A stretch of 64,000 nt of DNA from Hippophae tibetana. Its lineage: Eukaryota > Streptophyta > Magnoliopsida > Rosales > Elaeagnaceae. Shown here piece after piece: positions 43,801 to 55,796 of the stretch. Below the pieces are notes generated by a model. It made no database searches and was not told the DNA's origin. It saw only the letters and a list, made by a program, of their open reading frames with translations. The position numbers and the translations under genes are program-made. How positions within the stretch are numbered: position 1 is the stretch's first letter; each line of letters opens with the position of its first letter. The stretch covers positions 61,536,938 through 61,600,937 of the forward strand of contig CM072812.1 in NCBI GenBank assembly GCA_037013495.1. The letters are read 5' to 3'.

Positions 43801-46012
43801 AATCTAAAATTCAAAAATGGAAAAATGAAGACATATAACCTTTTTTTGCCACCTAGGCTCTCATTCTAAATTATATGTAACCTTTAGGTGAACAACCTAG
43901 CAACACAACGAAATATTTACGATTGAATTGCAAAGAACGTGGTTAAGATGAATAATAAAGAATCCTATAGAAAAAGAACCGAAAAGAACCCAATATGGTG
44001 AGAACAAAATTTATGACATTAGTATGTTGTGTAAACAATGGAGTTTGGGTTCCCTAATGTTGAGAACAGAAATAATGCTTTGTTGCATTTTTAGAAATCG
44101 AAACAACCATCCATATGATTTATTATAATAGCCATGTCGATGCACGATTTAAAAATTTTAAAGGTTAAAGTTGCAACCCCAGTTAATAACTTTCTTGTTT
44201 TTTAAACTGTCACATGCTACAACAATCTTATTTTTTTGAAAAACAAAGATAGATTAACACACATAAAAAATGAACAAAAAAAAGATACGAAGTATTTAAA
44301 GAAAACTATAAAAGGAAATCCAAAAATCAAACCAACGACAACAAAATGGATAGAAAACGCAAGGGATGTAGGATTAAATTTCTTTCTTTTTATTCTGAAT
44401 TTTCACTCAAGAATGCAAAAAACAATTAAATAAATATTGTTTTAAATATAAAATTCAAAAATGGAAAAATGAAGACATATAACCTTTTTTTTGCCACCAA
44501 GGCTCTCATTATAAATTATATGTAACCTTTAGGTGAACAACGTAGTAACTCAACGAAATATTAACGATTGAATTGCAAAGAACGTGGTTAAGATGATTAA
44601 TAAAGAATCCTATAGAAAAAGAACCGAAAACAACGCAATATGGTGAGACCAAAATTTATGACATCAGTATGTTGTGTAAACAATGGAGATTGGGTTCCCA
44701 AATGTTGAGAACAGAAATAATGCTTTGTTGCATTTTTAGAAATCGAAACGACCTTCTTTATGATTTATTATAATAGCCGTGTCGATGCACGATTTAAAAA
44801 TTTTAACAGTTTAAGGTTGCTACCCCAATTAATAACTTCTTTGTTTTTTAAACTGTGACATGCTGCAACAATCTTATTTTTTTTGAAAAACAAAGATAGA
44901 TTAACACGCATAAGAAAAAGAACAAAAAACAGATACGAAGAATTTAAAGAAAACTATAAAAGGAAATCCAAAAAATAAAACAATGACAACAAAATGGATA
45001 GAAAACGCAAGGCATGAAGGATTAAATTTCATTCTTTTTATTCTGAATTTTCACTCAAGAATGGAAAAAACAATTAAATAATTATTGTTTTAAATCTAAA
45101 ATTCAAAAATGGAAAAATGAAGACATATAACCTTTTTTTTGCCACCAAGGCTCTCATTCTAAATTATATGTAACCTTTAGGTGAACAACCTAGTAACTCA
45201 ACGAAATATTTACGATTGAATTGCAAGGAACGTGGTTAAGATGATTAATAAAGAATCCTATAGAAAAAGAACCGAAAACAACGCAATATGGTGAGAACAA
45301 AATTTATGTCATCAGTAAGTTGTGTAAACAATGGAGTTTGGGTTCCCAAATGTTGAGAACAGAAATAATGCTTTGTTGCATTTTTAGAAATCGAAACGAC
45401 CTTCCATATGATTTATTATTATAGCCTGGTCGATGCACGATTTAAAAATTTTAACAGTTTATGGTTGCTACCCCAATTAATAACTTCTTTGATTTTTAAA
45501 CTGTGACATGCTGCAACAATCTTATTTTTTAGAAAAACAAAGATAGATTAACACGCATAAAAAAGGAACAAAAAAAAAGATACGAAGAATTTAAAGAAAA
45601 CTATAAAAGGAAATCCAAAAATCAAACCAACGACAACAAAATATATAGAAAACGCAAGGGATGAATGATTAAATTTCTTTCTATTTATTCTGAATTTTCA
45701 CTCAAGAATGCAAAAAATAAATAAATAAATATTGTTTTAAATCTAAAATTCCAAAATAAAAAATGAAGACATATAACGTTTTTTTGCCACGAAGGCTCTC
45801 ATTCTAAATTATATGGAACCTTTAGGTGAACAACGTAGTAACTCAACGAAATATTAACGATTGAATTGCAAAGAACGTGGTTAAGATGATTAATAAAGAA
45901 TCCTATAGAAAAAGAACCGAAAACAACGCAATATGGTGAGAAAAAAATTTATGACAGCAGTAAGTTGTGTAAACAATGGAGTTTGGGTTCCCAAATGTTG
46001 AGAACAGAACTA
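43801..46012. repeat. Satellite segment, mixed variants
   Basis: Monomers at 44075, 44720 and 45368. 44075 is closest to 29827. 44720 resembles 31117 with a GAAAAAGAACAAAAAACAG tract, and the intermediate 30471 type is skipped here. 45368 mixes TTTATGGTTGC with a TTTTTTAGAAAAAC tract and an unusual TAGCCTGGTCG. Nothing other than satellite is visible. Confidence 0.75.
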
Positions 46013-49000
46013 ATGCTTTGTTTCATTTTTAGAAATCGAAACGACCTTCCATATGATTGATTATAATAGCCGTGTCGATGCACGATTTAAAAATTTTAAC
46101 AGTTTAAGGTTGCAACCCCAATTAATAACTTCTTTCTTTTTTAAACTGTGACATGCTGCAACAATCTTATTTTTTTTGAAAAACAAAGATAGATTAACAC
46201 ACATAAGAAAAAGGAACAAAAAACAGATACGAAGAATTTAAAGAAAACTATAAAAGGAAAACCAAAAATCAAAACAACGACAACAAAATATATAGAAAAC
46301 GCAAGTGATGAAGGATTAAATTTCTTTCTTTTTATTCTGAATTTTCACTCAAGAATGAAAAAACACAATTAAATAATTATTGTTTTAAATCTAAAATTCA
46401 AAAATGGAAAAATGAAGACATATAACCTTTTTTTGCCACCTAGGCTCTCATTCTAAATTATATGTAACCTTTAGGTGAACAACCTAGTAACTCAACGAAA
46501 TATTTACGATTGAATTGCAAAGAACGTGGTTAAGATGAATAATAAAGAATCCTATAGAAAAAGAACCGAAAAGAACGCAATATGGTGAGAACAAAATTTA
46601 TGACATCAGTATGTTGTGTAAACAATGGAGTTTGGGTTCCCAAATGTTGAGAACAGAAATAATGCTTTGTTGCATTTTTAGAAATCGAAAAGACCTTCCA
46701 TATGATTTTTTATAATAGCCGTGTCGATGCACGATTTAAAAATTTTAACAGTTTAAGGTTGCTACCCCAATTAATAACTTCTTTGTTTTTTAAACTGTGA
46801 CATGCTGCAACAATCTTATTTTTTTTTGAAAAACAAAGATAGATTAACACACATAAGAAAAAGGAACAAAAAAAAGATACGAAGAATTTAAAGAAAACTA
46901 TAAAAGGAAATCCAAAAAATAAAACAACGACAACAAAATGGATAGAAAACGCAAGGGATGTAGGATTAAATTTCTTTCTTTTTATTCTGAATTTTCACTC
47001 AAGAAAGCAAAAAACAATTAAATAAATATTGTTTTAAATATAAAATTCAAAAATGCAAAAATGAAGATATATAACATTGTTTTTGCCACCAAGGCTCTCA
47101 TTCTAAATTATATGTAACCTTTAGGTGAACAACCTAGTAACTCAAAGAAATATTTACGATTGAATTGCAAAGAACGTGGTTAAGATGATTAATAAAGAAT
47201 CCTATAGAAAAAGAACCGAAAACAACGCAATATGTTGAGACCAAAATTTATGACATCAGTAAGTTGTGTAAACAATGGAGTTTGGGTTCCCAAATGTTGA
47301 GAACAGAACTAATGCTTTGTTGCATTTTTAGAAATCGAAACGACCATCCATATGATTTATTATAATAACCGTGTCGATGCATGATTTAAAAATTTGACAG
47401 GTTAAAGTTGCAACCCCAGTTAATAACTTTCTTGTTTTTTAAACTGTGACATGCTACAACAATCTTATTTTTTTGAAAAACAAAGATAGATTAACACACA
47501 TAAAAAAGGAACAAAAAAAAGATACGAAGAATTTAAAGAAAACTATAAAAGGAAATCCAAAAATCAAACCAACGACAACAAAATGGATAGAAAACGCAAG
47601 GGTTGAATGATTAAATTTCTTTCTATTTATTCTGAATTTTCACTCAAGAATGCAAAAAATAAATAAATAAATATTGTTTTAAATCTAAAATTCAAAAATA
47701 GAAAAATGAAGACATATAACTTTTTTTTGCCACCAAGGCTCTCTTTCTAAATTATATGTAACCTTTTGGTGAACAAACTAGTAACTCAACGAAATATTAA
47801 CGATTGAATTGCAAAGAACGTGGCTAAGATTATTAATAAAGAATCCTCTAGAAAAAGAACCAAAAAACACGCAATATGGTGAGACCAAAATTTATGACAT
47901 CAGTAAGTTGTGTAAATAATGGAGTTTGGGTTCCCAAATGTTGAGACCAGAACTAATGCTTTGTTGCCTTTTTAGAAATCGAAACGACCATCCATATGAT
48001 TTATTATAATAGCCGTGTCGATATATGATTTAAAAATTTGACAGGTTAAAGTTGCAACCCCAATTAATAACATTTTTGTTTTTTAAACTGTGACATGCTA
48101 CAACAATTTTATTTTTTTGAAAAACAAAGATAGATTAACACGCATAAAAAAAGGAACAAAAAAAAAGATACGAAGAATTTAAAGAAAACTATAAAAAGAA
48201 ATCCAAAAAATAAAACCAATGACAACAAAATGGATAGAAAACGCAAGGCATGAAGGATTAAATTTCTTTCTTTTTATTCTGAATTTTCACTCAAGAATGG
48301 AAAAAATAAATAAATAATTATTGTTTTAAATCTAAAATTCAAAAATGGAAAAATGAAGACATATAACGTTTTTTTGCCACGAAGGCTCTCATTCTAAATT
48401 ATATGGAACCTTTAGGTGAACAACGTAGTAACTCAACGAAATATTAACGATTGAATTGCAAAGAACGTGGTTAAGATGATTAATAAAGAATCCTATAGAA
48501 AAAGAACCGAAAACAACGCAATATGGTGAGAACAAAATTTATGACAGCAGTAAGTTGTGTAAACAATGGAGTTTGGGTTCCCAAATGTTCAGAACAGAAC
48601 TAATGCTTTGTTTCATTTTTAGAAATCGAAACGACCTTCCATATGATTGATTATAATAGCCGTGTCGATGCACGATTTAAAAATTTTAACAGTTTATGGT
48701 TGCTACCCCAATTAATAACTTCTTTCTTTTTTAAACTGTGACATGCTGCAACAATCTTATTTTTATTGAAAAACAAAGATAGATTAACACGCATAAGAAA
48801 AAGGAACAAAAAACAGATACGAAGAATTTAAAGAAAACTATAAAAGGAAAACCAAAAATCAAAACAACGACAACAAAATATATAGAAAACGCAAGTGATG
48901 AAGGATTAAATTTCTTTCTTTTTATTCTGAATTTTCACTCAAGAATGAAAAAACACAATTAAATAATTATTGTTTTAAATCTAAAATTCAAAAATGGAAA

Positions 49001-51195
49001 AATGAAGACATATAACCTTTTTTTGCCACCTAGGCTCTCATTCTAAATTATATGTAACCTTTAGGTGAACAACCTAGTAACTCAACGAAATATTTACGAT
49101 TGAATTGCAAAGAACGTGGTTAAGATGAATAATAAAGAATCCTATAGAAAAAGAACCAAAAAGAACGCAATATGGTGAGAACAAAATTTATGACATCAGT
49201 ATGTTGTGTAAACAATGGAGTTTGGGTTCCCAAATGTTGAGAACAGAAATAATGCTTTGTTGCATTTTTAGAAATCGAAAAGACCTTCCATATGATTTTT
49301 TATAATAGCCGTGTCGATGCACGATTTAAAAATTTTAACAGTTTAAGGTTGCTACCCCAATTAATAACTTCTTTGTTTTTTAAACTGTGACATGCTGCAA
49401 CAATCTTATTTTTTTTTGAAAAACAAAGATAGATTAACACACATAAGAAAAAGGAACAAAAAAAAGATACGAAGAATTTAAAGAAAACTATAAAAGGAAA
49501 TCCAAAAAATAAAACAACGACAACAAAATGGATAGAAAACGCAAGGGATGTAGGATTAAATTTCTTTCTTTTTATTCTGAATTTTCACTCAAGAAAGCAA
49601 AAAACAATTAAATAAATATTGTTTTAAATATAAAATTCAAAAATGCAAAAATGAAGATATATAACATTGTTTTTGCCACCAAGGCTCTCATTCTAAATTA
49701 TATGTAACCTTTAGGTGAACAACCTAGTAACTCAAAGAAATATTTACGATTGAATTGCAAAGAACGTGGTTAAGATGAATAATAAAGAATCCTATAGAAA
49801 AAGAACCGAAAAGAACGCAATATGGTGAGAACAAAATTTATGACATCAGTATGTTGTGTAAACAATGGAGTTTGGGTTCCCAAATGTTGAGAACAGAAAT
49901 AATGCTTTGTTGCATTTTTAGAAATCGAAAAGACCTTCCATATGATTTTTTATAATAGCCGTGTCGATGCACGATTTAAAAATTTTAACAGTTTAAGGTT
50001 GCTACCCCAATTAATAACTTCTTTGTTTTTTAAACTGTGACATGCTGCAACAATCTTATTTTTTTTTGAAAAACAAAGATAGATTAACACACATAAGAAA
50101 AAGGAACAAAAAAAAGATACGAAGAATTTAAAGAAAACTATAAAAGGAAATCCAAAAAATAAAACAACGACAACAAAATGGATAGAAAACGCAAGGGATG
50201 TAGGATTAAATTTCTTTCTTTTTATTCTGAATTTTCACTCAAGAAAGCAAAAAACAATTAAATAAATATTGTTTTAAATATAAAATTCAAAAATGCAAAA
50301 ATGAAGATATATAACATTGTTTTTGCCACCAAGGCTCTCATTCTAAATTATATGTAACCTTTAGGTGAACAACCTAGTAACTCAAAGAAATATTTACGAT
50401 TGAATTGCAAAGAACGTGGTTAAGATGATTAATAAAGAATCCTATAGAAAAAGAACCGAAAACAACGCAATATGTTGAGACCAAAATTTATGACATCAGT
50501 AAGTTGTGTAAACAATGGAGTTTGGGTTCCCAAATGTTGAGAACAGAACTAATGCTTTGTTGCATTTTTAGAAATCGAAACGACCATCCATATGATTTAT
50601 TATAATAACCGTGTCGATGCATGATTTAAAAATTTGACAGGTTAAAGTTGCAACCCCAGTTAATAACTTTCTTGTTTTTTAAACTGTGACATGCTACAAC
50701 AATCTTATTTTTTTGAAAAACAAAGATAGATTAACACACATAAAAAAGGAACAAAAAAAAGATACGAAGAATTTAAAGAAAACTATAAAAGGAAATCCAA
50801 AAATCAAACCAACGACAACAAAATGGATAGAAAACGCAAGGGTTGAATGATTAAATTTCTTTCTATTTATTCTGAATTTTCACTCAAGAATGCAAAAAAT
50901 AAATAAATAAATATTGTTTTAAATCTAAAATTCAAAAATAGAAAAATGAAGACATATAACTTTTTTTTGCCACCAAGGCTCTCTTTCTAAATTATATGTA
51001 ACCTTTTGGTGAACAAACTAGTAACTCAACGAAATATTAACGATTGAATTGCAAAGAACGTGGCTAAGATTATTAATAAAGAATCCTCTAGAAAAAGAAC
51101 CAAAAAACACGCAATATGGCGAGACCAAAATTTATGACATCAGTAAGTTGTGTAAATAATGGAGTTTGGGTTCAAAAATATTGAGAACATAAGGA
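46013..51195. repeat. 2.59/3.24 kb duplicated block with an extra tandem monomer
   Basis: 46013 and 46662 match 48603 and 49252 (offset 2,590 bp); 47312 matches 50552 (offset 3,240 bp). The difference of 650 bp is an extra unit, since the monomers at 49252 and 49902 are virtually identical neighbours. Private markers are AAAATATATAGAAAACG, TATGATTTTTTATAATAG, TCAAGAAAGC, AACATTGTTTTTGCC and CTCAAAGAAATATT. Confidence 0.87.
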
Positions 51196-53853
51196 ATGCT
51201 TTGTTGCCTTTTTAGAAATTGAAACGACCTTCCATATGATTTATTATAATAGCCGTGTCGATACACGATTTAAAAATTTTAACAGTTTAACGTTGCAACC
51301 CCAATTAATAACTTCTTTGTTTTATAAACTGTGACATGCTGCAACAATCTTATTTTTTTGAAAAACAAAGATAGATGAACACACATAAAAAAAGGAACAA
51401 AAAATGATACAAAGAATTTAAAGAAAATTATAAAAGGAAATATAAAGATTAAAACAACGACAACAAAATTGATAGAAAACGCAAGGGATAAAGGATTAAA
51501 TTTCTTTCTTTTTGTTGTGAGTTTTCACTAGAGAATGAAAAAAACAATTAAATAATTATTGTTTTAATTGTAAAATTCAAAACTGAAAAAATGAATACAT
51601 ATAACCTTGTTTTTGCCACCAAAGCTCACATTCTAAATTATATGTAACCTTTAGGCAAACAACCTAGTAATTCAACGAAATATTAATGATTGAATTGCAA
51701 AGAACGTGGTTAAGATGATTAATAAAGAATCCTATAGAAAAAGAACCGAAAACAACGCAATATGTTGAGAACAAAATTTATGACATCAGTATGTTGTGTA
51801 AACAATGGAGTTTGGGTTCCCAAAATGTTGAGAACAGAAATAATGCTTTGTTGCATTTTTAGAAATCGAAACGACCTTCCATATGATTTATTATAATAGC
51901 CGTGTCGATGCACGATTTAAAAATTTTAACAGTTTAAGGTTGCCACCCCAATTAATAACTTCTTTGTTTTTTAAACTGTGACATGCTGCAACAATCTTAT
52001 TTTTTTTTTTGAAAAACAAAGATAGATTAACACACATAAGAAAAAGGAACGAAAAAAAGATACGAAGAATTTAAAGAAAACTATTAAAGGAAATCCAAAA
52101 AATAAAACAACGACAACAAAATGGATAGAAAACGCAAGGGATGTAGGATTAAATTTCTTTGTTTTTATTCTGAATTTTCACTCAAGAATGCAAAAAACAA
52201 TTAAATAAATATTTTTTTAAATATAAAATTCAAAAATGGAAAAATGAAGACATATAACCTTTTTTTGCCACCAAGGCTCTCATTCTAAATTATATGTAAC
52301 CTTTAGGTGAACAACGTAGTAACTCAACGAAATATTAACGATTGAATTGCAAAGAACGTGGTTAAGATGATTAATAAAGAATCCTATAGAAAAAGAACCT
52401 AAAAGAACGCAATATGTTGAGACCAAAATTTATGACATCAGAAAGTTGTGTAAACAATGGAGTTTGGGTTCCCAAATGTTGAGAACAGAACTAATGCTTT
52501 GTTGCATTTTTAGAAATCGAAAAGACCTTCCATATGATTTTTTATAATAGCCGTGTCGATGCACGATTTAAAAAATTTAAGAGTTTAACGTTGCAACCCC
52601 AATTAATAACTTCTTTGTTTTTTAAACTGTGACATGCTGCAACAATCTTATTTTTTAGAAAAACAAAGATAGATTAACACGCATAAAAAAGGAACAAAAA
52701 AAAGATACGAAGAATTTAAAGAAAACTATAAAAGGAAATCCAAAAATCAAACCAACGACAACAAAATGGATAGAAAACGTAAGGGATGAATGATTAAATT
52801 TCTTTCTATTTATTCTAAATTTTCACTCATGAATGCAAAAAATAAATAAATAAATATTGTTTTAAATCTAAAATTCAAAAATAGAAAAATGAAGACATAT
52901 AACTTTTTTTTGCCACCAAGGCTCTCATTCTAAATTATATGGAACCTTTAGGTGAACAACGTAGTAACTCAACGAAATATTAACGATTGAATTGCAAAGA
53001 ACATGGTTAAGATGATTAATAAAGAATTTTATAGAAAAAGAACCGAAAAGAACGCAATATGTTGAGAACAAAATTTATGACATCAGTAAGTTGTGTAAAC
53101 AATGGAGTTTGGGTTCCCAAATGTTGAGAACAGAACTAATGCTTTGTTGCATTTTTAGAAATCGAAAAGACCTTCCATATGATTTTTTATAATAGCCGTG
53201 TCGATGCACGATTTAAAAAATTTAAGAGTTTAACGTTGCAACCCCAATTAATAACTTCTTTGTTTTTTAAACTGTGACATGCTGCAACAATCTTATTTTT
53301 TAGAAAAACAAAGATAGATTAACACGCATAAAAAAGGAAGAAAAAAAATATACGAAGAATTTAAAGAAAACTATAAAAGGAAATCCAAAAATCAAACCAA
53401 CGACAACAAAATGGATAGAAAACGCAAGGGATGAATGATTAAATTTCTTTCTATTTATTCTGAATTTTCACTCAAGAATGCAAAAAATAAATAAATAAAT
53501 ATTGTTTTAAATCTAAAATTCAAAAATAGAAAAATGAAGACATATAACTTTTTTTTGCCACCAAGGCTCTCATTCTAAATTATATGGAACCTTTTGGTGA
53601 ACAACGTAGTAACTCAACGAAATATTAACGATTGAATTGCAAAGAACGTGTCTAAGATTATTAATAAAGAATCCTCTAGAAAAAGAACCAAAAAACACGC
53701 AATATGGCGAGACCAAAATTTATGACATCAGTAAGTTGTGTAAATAATGGAGGTTGGGTTCAAAAATATTGAGAACATAAGGAATGCTTTGTTGCCTTTT
53801 TAGAAATTGAAACGACCTTCCATATGATTTATTATAATAGCCGTGTCAATACA
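51196..53853. repeat. Terminal part of left array, more diverged monomers
   Basis: Monomers 51196, 51843, 52494, 53139 and the truncated 53784. 51196 and 53784 share a rare variant (AACATAAGGAATGC and TTCAAAAATATTGAG) with 3246. The unit following 51196 is notably divergent (GTTTTATAAACTG, GTTGTGAGTTTTC, TTTAGGCAAACAACC) and resembles the right-hand array. The last unit is cut about 70 bp after its anchor by the retroelement. Confidence 0.8.
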
Positions 53854-53864
53854 TGATGACCAAA

Positions 53865-53882
53865 TCCCCGGCAACGGTGCCA
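53865..53882 (-). other. tRNA-Asp-type primer-binding site, outermost copy
   Basis: On the minus strand it differs by one base from TGGCGCCGTTGCCGGGGA, the complement of the plant tRNA-Asp 3' end (GGCACC in place of GGCGCC). Six bases (53,883-53,888) separate it from the LTR fragment. The bases beyond it, TTTGGTCATCA on the minus strand, run into satellite at 53,854. The same variant base occurs at 54,351-54,368. Confidence 0.75.
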
Positions 53883-53888
53883 AAAACT

Positions 53889-54347
53889 AGATAAGAAAAA
53901 ACCGGCATAGCCGATTCTTGCCAATACTTTGGTTTTAATATTTATAAAACTCTCGCAAGTGCACGAATCATTTCGAAGAAAATGATAAGTATACTCCCAA
54001 GGTCGATCTAAGGAAGGAATGTATGTGGTTTTTAATTTATTATTCAAACTTCTAAAAACGAAATTAAATCCTAAACATCCTGTCACGATATTTTGGGGTT
54101 TTTGTGTTTTTAATCTACTTACATAAAAATAAACATATATTCAATAAACATTCATGCAAATTTTATCATTTATAATGGCGGAGTATTTATGGATATAATA
54201 ACTAAGTTAATTATGCTTGCTCATATTATCCAGGTTGTTAAAGATATGAATTGATATTTATTGATTCTCCCTTTTTTGTATGAATACCACCTTTGGTGGG
54301 GTTAGATATTCTTTGTTAACTAAACAAATCAATTAACACCTATGGGT
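53889..54347 (-). mobile_element. LTR 3'-end fragment, 459 bp (third LTR copy)
   Basis: Matches 54,375-54,833 and 59,997-60,455 with the same length and about eight substitutions, four of them in the first nine bases, where the terminal TGATGA has become AGATAA. It stops at the GGGT of a GGTGGGGTT motif and is followed by another PBS. The unit of PBS plus LTR end therefore repeats at 486 bp. A reading frame through this segment is an LTR artefact. Confidence 0.88.
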
Positions 54348-54350
54348 AAA

Positions 54351-54368
54351 TCCCCGGCAACGGTGCCA
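54351..54368 (-). other. tRNA-Asp-type primer-binding site, between LTR copies
   Basis: 17 of 18 bases match the tRNA-Asp PBS, with the same GGCACC variant as 53,865-53,882. It lies six bases outside the terminal CA (minus strand) of the full LTR. A PBS here is unexpected if this LTR were only a 3' LTR; it implies that the LTR was also the 5' LTR of another unit, or that the end was duplicated. Confidence 0.78.
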
Positions 54369-55465
54369 AAAACTTGATGAGCGAAAACCGGCATCGCCGA
54401 TTCTTGCCAATACTTTGGTTTTAATATTTATAAAACTCTCGCAAGTGCACGAATCATTTCGAAGAAAATGATAAGTATACTCCCAAGGTCGATCTAAGGA
54501 AGGAATGTATGTGGTTTTTAATTTATTATTCAAACTTCTAAAAACGAAATTAAATCCTAAACATCCTGTCACGATATTTTGGGGTTTTTGTGTTTTTAAT
54601 CTACTTACATAAAAATAAACATAGATTCAATAAACATTCATGCAAATTTTATCATTTATAATGGCGGAGTATTTATGGATATAATAACTAAGTTAATTAT
54701 GCTTGCTCATATTATCTAGGTTATTAAAGATATGAATTGATATTTATTGATTCTCCCTTTTTTGTATGAATACCACCTTTGGTGGGGTTAGATATTCTTT
54801 GTTAACTAAACAAATCAATTAACACCTATGGGTGGGGTTGATAACTAATTTGCCTAATTAAATTAATTCCTTTTTCTAAGAGATTGAAAATGAACCATTT
54901 AAATGCCACCTTTGGTGGGGTTAGACAGTTTAAACTTTATTCAAGGTGTCCAAATTAAACCTAAGAATTTAGTTATCCGAGTACTAACTTTCAAGTTTTA
55001 AAACCACTACCGAAAACATGTTGTCAATACATTTTCAGATAATAATTCTTATAAAAACTTTTGAAATAGAGCTTCACTCTAACTACAGGGCGATTGTACC
55101 AACAAATAAAAGAGCACTACTCTAAATCAGACCGGATAACTAAACCTTAAAATCTAATTTTCAGGTTTAAGTTTGTAATGAAAAATAATATATTTCTCTC
55201 TAACATTCTTAATATAAAATCATGAATAAAAATAAAATCAATTCATTTTAGAGATTTTTACCTATTTAATATTTCGCAAGCATAACAACGTCATTATTAC
55301 ATCATGTTTACGAAACAGCCAGCACAGTTAAATTTAACCACAGACAAATTAAATATAACATGTAAGAATAAAGCATAAAAATAACTGTAAAGAAAATAAA
55401 ATCCTTACAGAACTTCGACGCTATTCCCGTTGCTGGAAAAACTCCAAGCGGAATTTGCACTCCCA

Positions 55466-55471
55466 TTTATT
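55466..55471 (-). promoter_or_regulatory. LTR polyadenylation signal AATAAA
   Basis: AATAAA on the minus strand about 220 bp downstream of the TATA box, which fits the end of R in an LTR. The equivalent in the truncated LTR is at 61,088-61,093. Assignment is by position only. Confidence 0.5.
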
Positions 55472-55686
55472 GAATCAAAAAGCTAAAATATTACAAAAAC
55501 ATAACTAGTTCTTTGCAAAAAGGGAAGAACTCTAAAACTAAGAGAAATTAACTAAGAAAAGCTAAAAACTAAGAAAACATAAGAAAAACTAAGAAAAACT
55601 AAAGAATCCTAAAAATCTAAGAAAAGAGAGAAAAGAATGTATTTGGAGGTGTTTTTAGGTGTGCTTTGAAGTGAAGGGAAAGGGGG

Positions 55687-55694
55687 TATTTATA
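55687..55694 (-). promoter_or_regulatory. LTR TATA box (TATAAATA)
   Basis: Minus-strand context CACCTATAAATACCCCC is a strong plant TATA box, the only obvious one in the LTR. The transcript would start near 55,655-55,665 and run toward lower coordinates. The 5' LTR copy is truncated before this point, so the only LTR promoter left points out of the element, into the PBS/LTR repeats and then the left satellite array in antisense. Confidence 0.7.
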
Positions 55695-55760
55695 GGTGAG
55701 GATGGAGAGAAAAAATGAGTAAAAAAATGTTAAAAAAATTTAAAAACGCGTAATGGAAAT

Positions 55761-55793
55761 GCTGACCTCATTGCTGACGTCAGCATGACATCA
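55761..55793 (-). promoter_or_regulatory. TGACG-motif cluster (bZIP/as-1-like)
   Basis: A perfect 12 bp palindrome GCTGACGTCAGC (55,773-55,784) holds TGACGTCA, flanked by the related GCTGACCTCA (55,761-55,770) and ATGACATCA (55,785-55,793). It lies about 80 bp upstream of the TATA box. TGACG motifs are bound by plant TGA-type bZIP factors, and similar sites drive other promoters of viral or retroelement origin. Binding here is inferred, not shown. Confidence 0.55.
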
Positions 55794-55796
55794 TGG

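Larger units (their letters stand above)
1..53853. repeat. Left satellite array, ~648 bp monomer, 84 copies
   Basis: A single AT-rich sequence is repeated head to tail without inversion. Using the conserved ATGCTTTGTT as anchor, monomers lie at 8, 657, 1308, 1956, 2602, 3246, 3894, 4542, 5190, 5838, 6484, 7133, 7781, 8432, 9078, 9726, 10374, 11026, 11679, 12331, 12979, 13631, 14283, 14934, 15582, 16232, 16881, 17530, 18178, 18826, 19474, 20125, 20768, 21415, 22062, 22708, 23354, 24004, 24653, 25297, 25943, 26593, 27241, 27889, 28534, 29178, 29827, 30471, 31117, 31766, 32411, 33057, 33708, 34357, 35001, 35647, 36297, 36946, 37595, 38239, 38885, 39535, 40184, 40832, 41481, 42129, 42778, 43426, 44075, 44720, 45368, 46013, 46662, 47312, 47956, 48603, 49252, 49902, 50552, 51196, 51843, 52494, 53139 and 53784. 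Length differences come mostly from A and T runs. No gene interrupts the array. The family name is unknown to me. Confidence 0.98.

Noticed and set aside
1..53853. CRISPR array or prokaryotic repeat region
   Set aside because: Monomers of ~648 bp abut without unique spacers, there are no cas genes, and the retroelement is plant type.
53832..54086. Minus-strand frame of 84 codons, also seen at 54333-54572 and 59901-60194
   Set aside because: It lies in the same part of each LTR copy, runs across the PBS into satellite or another LTR piece, and matches no known protein; it is an LTR artefact.
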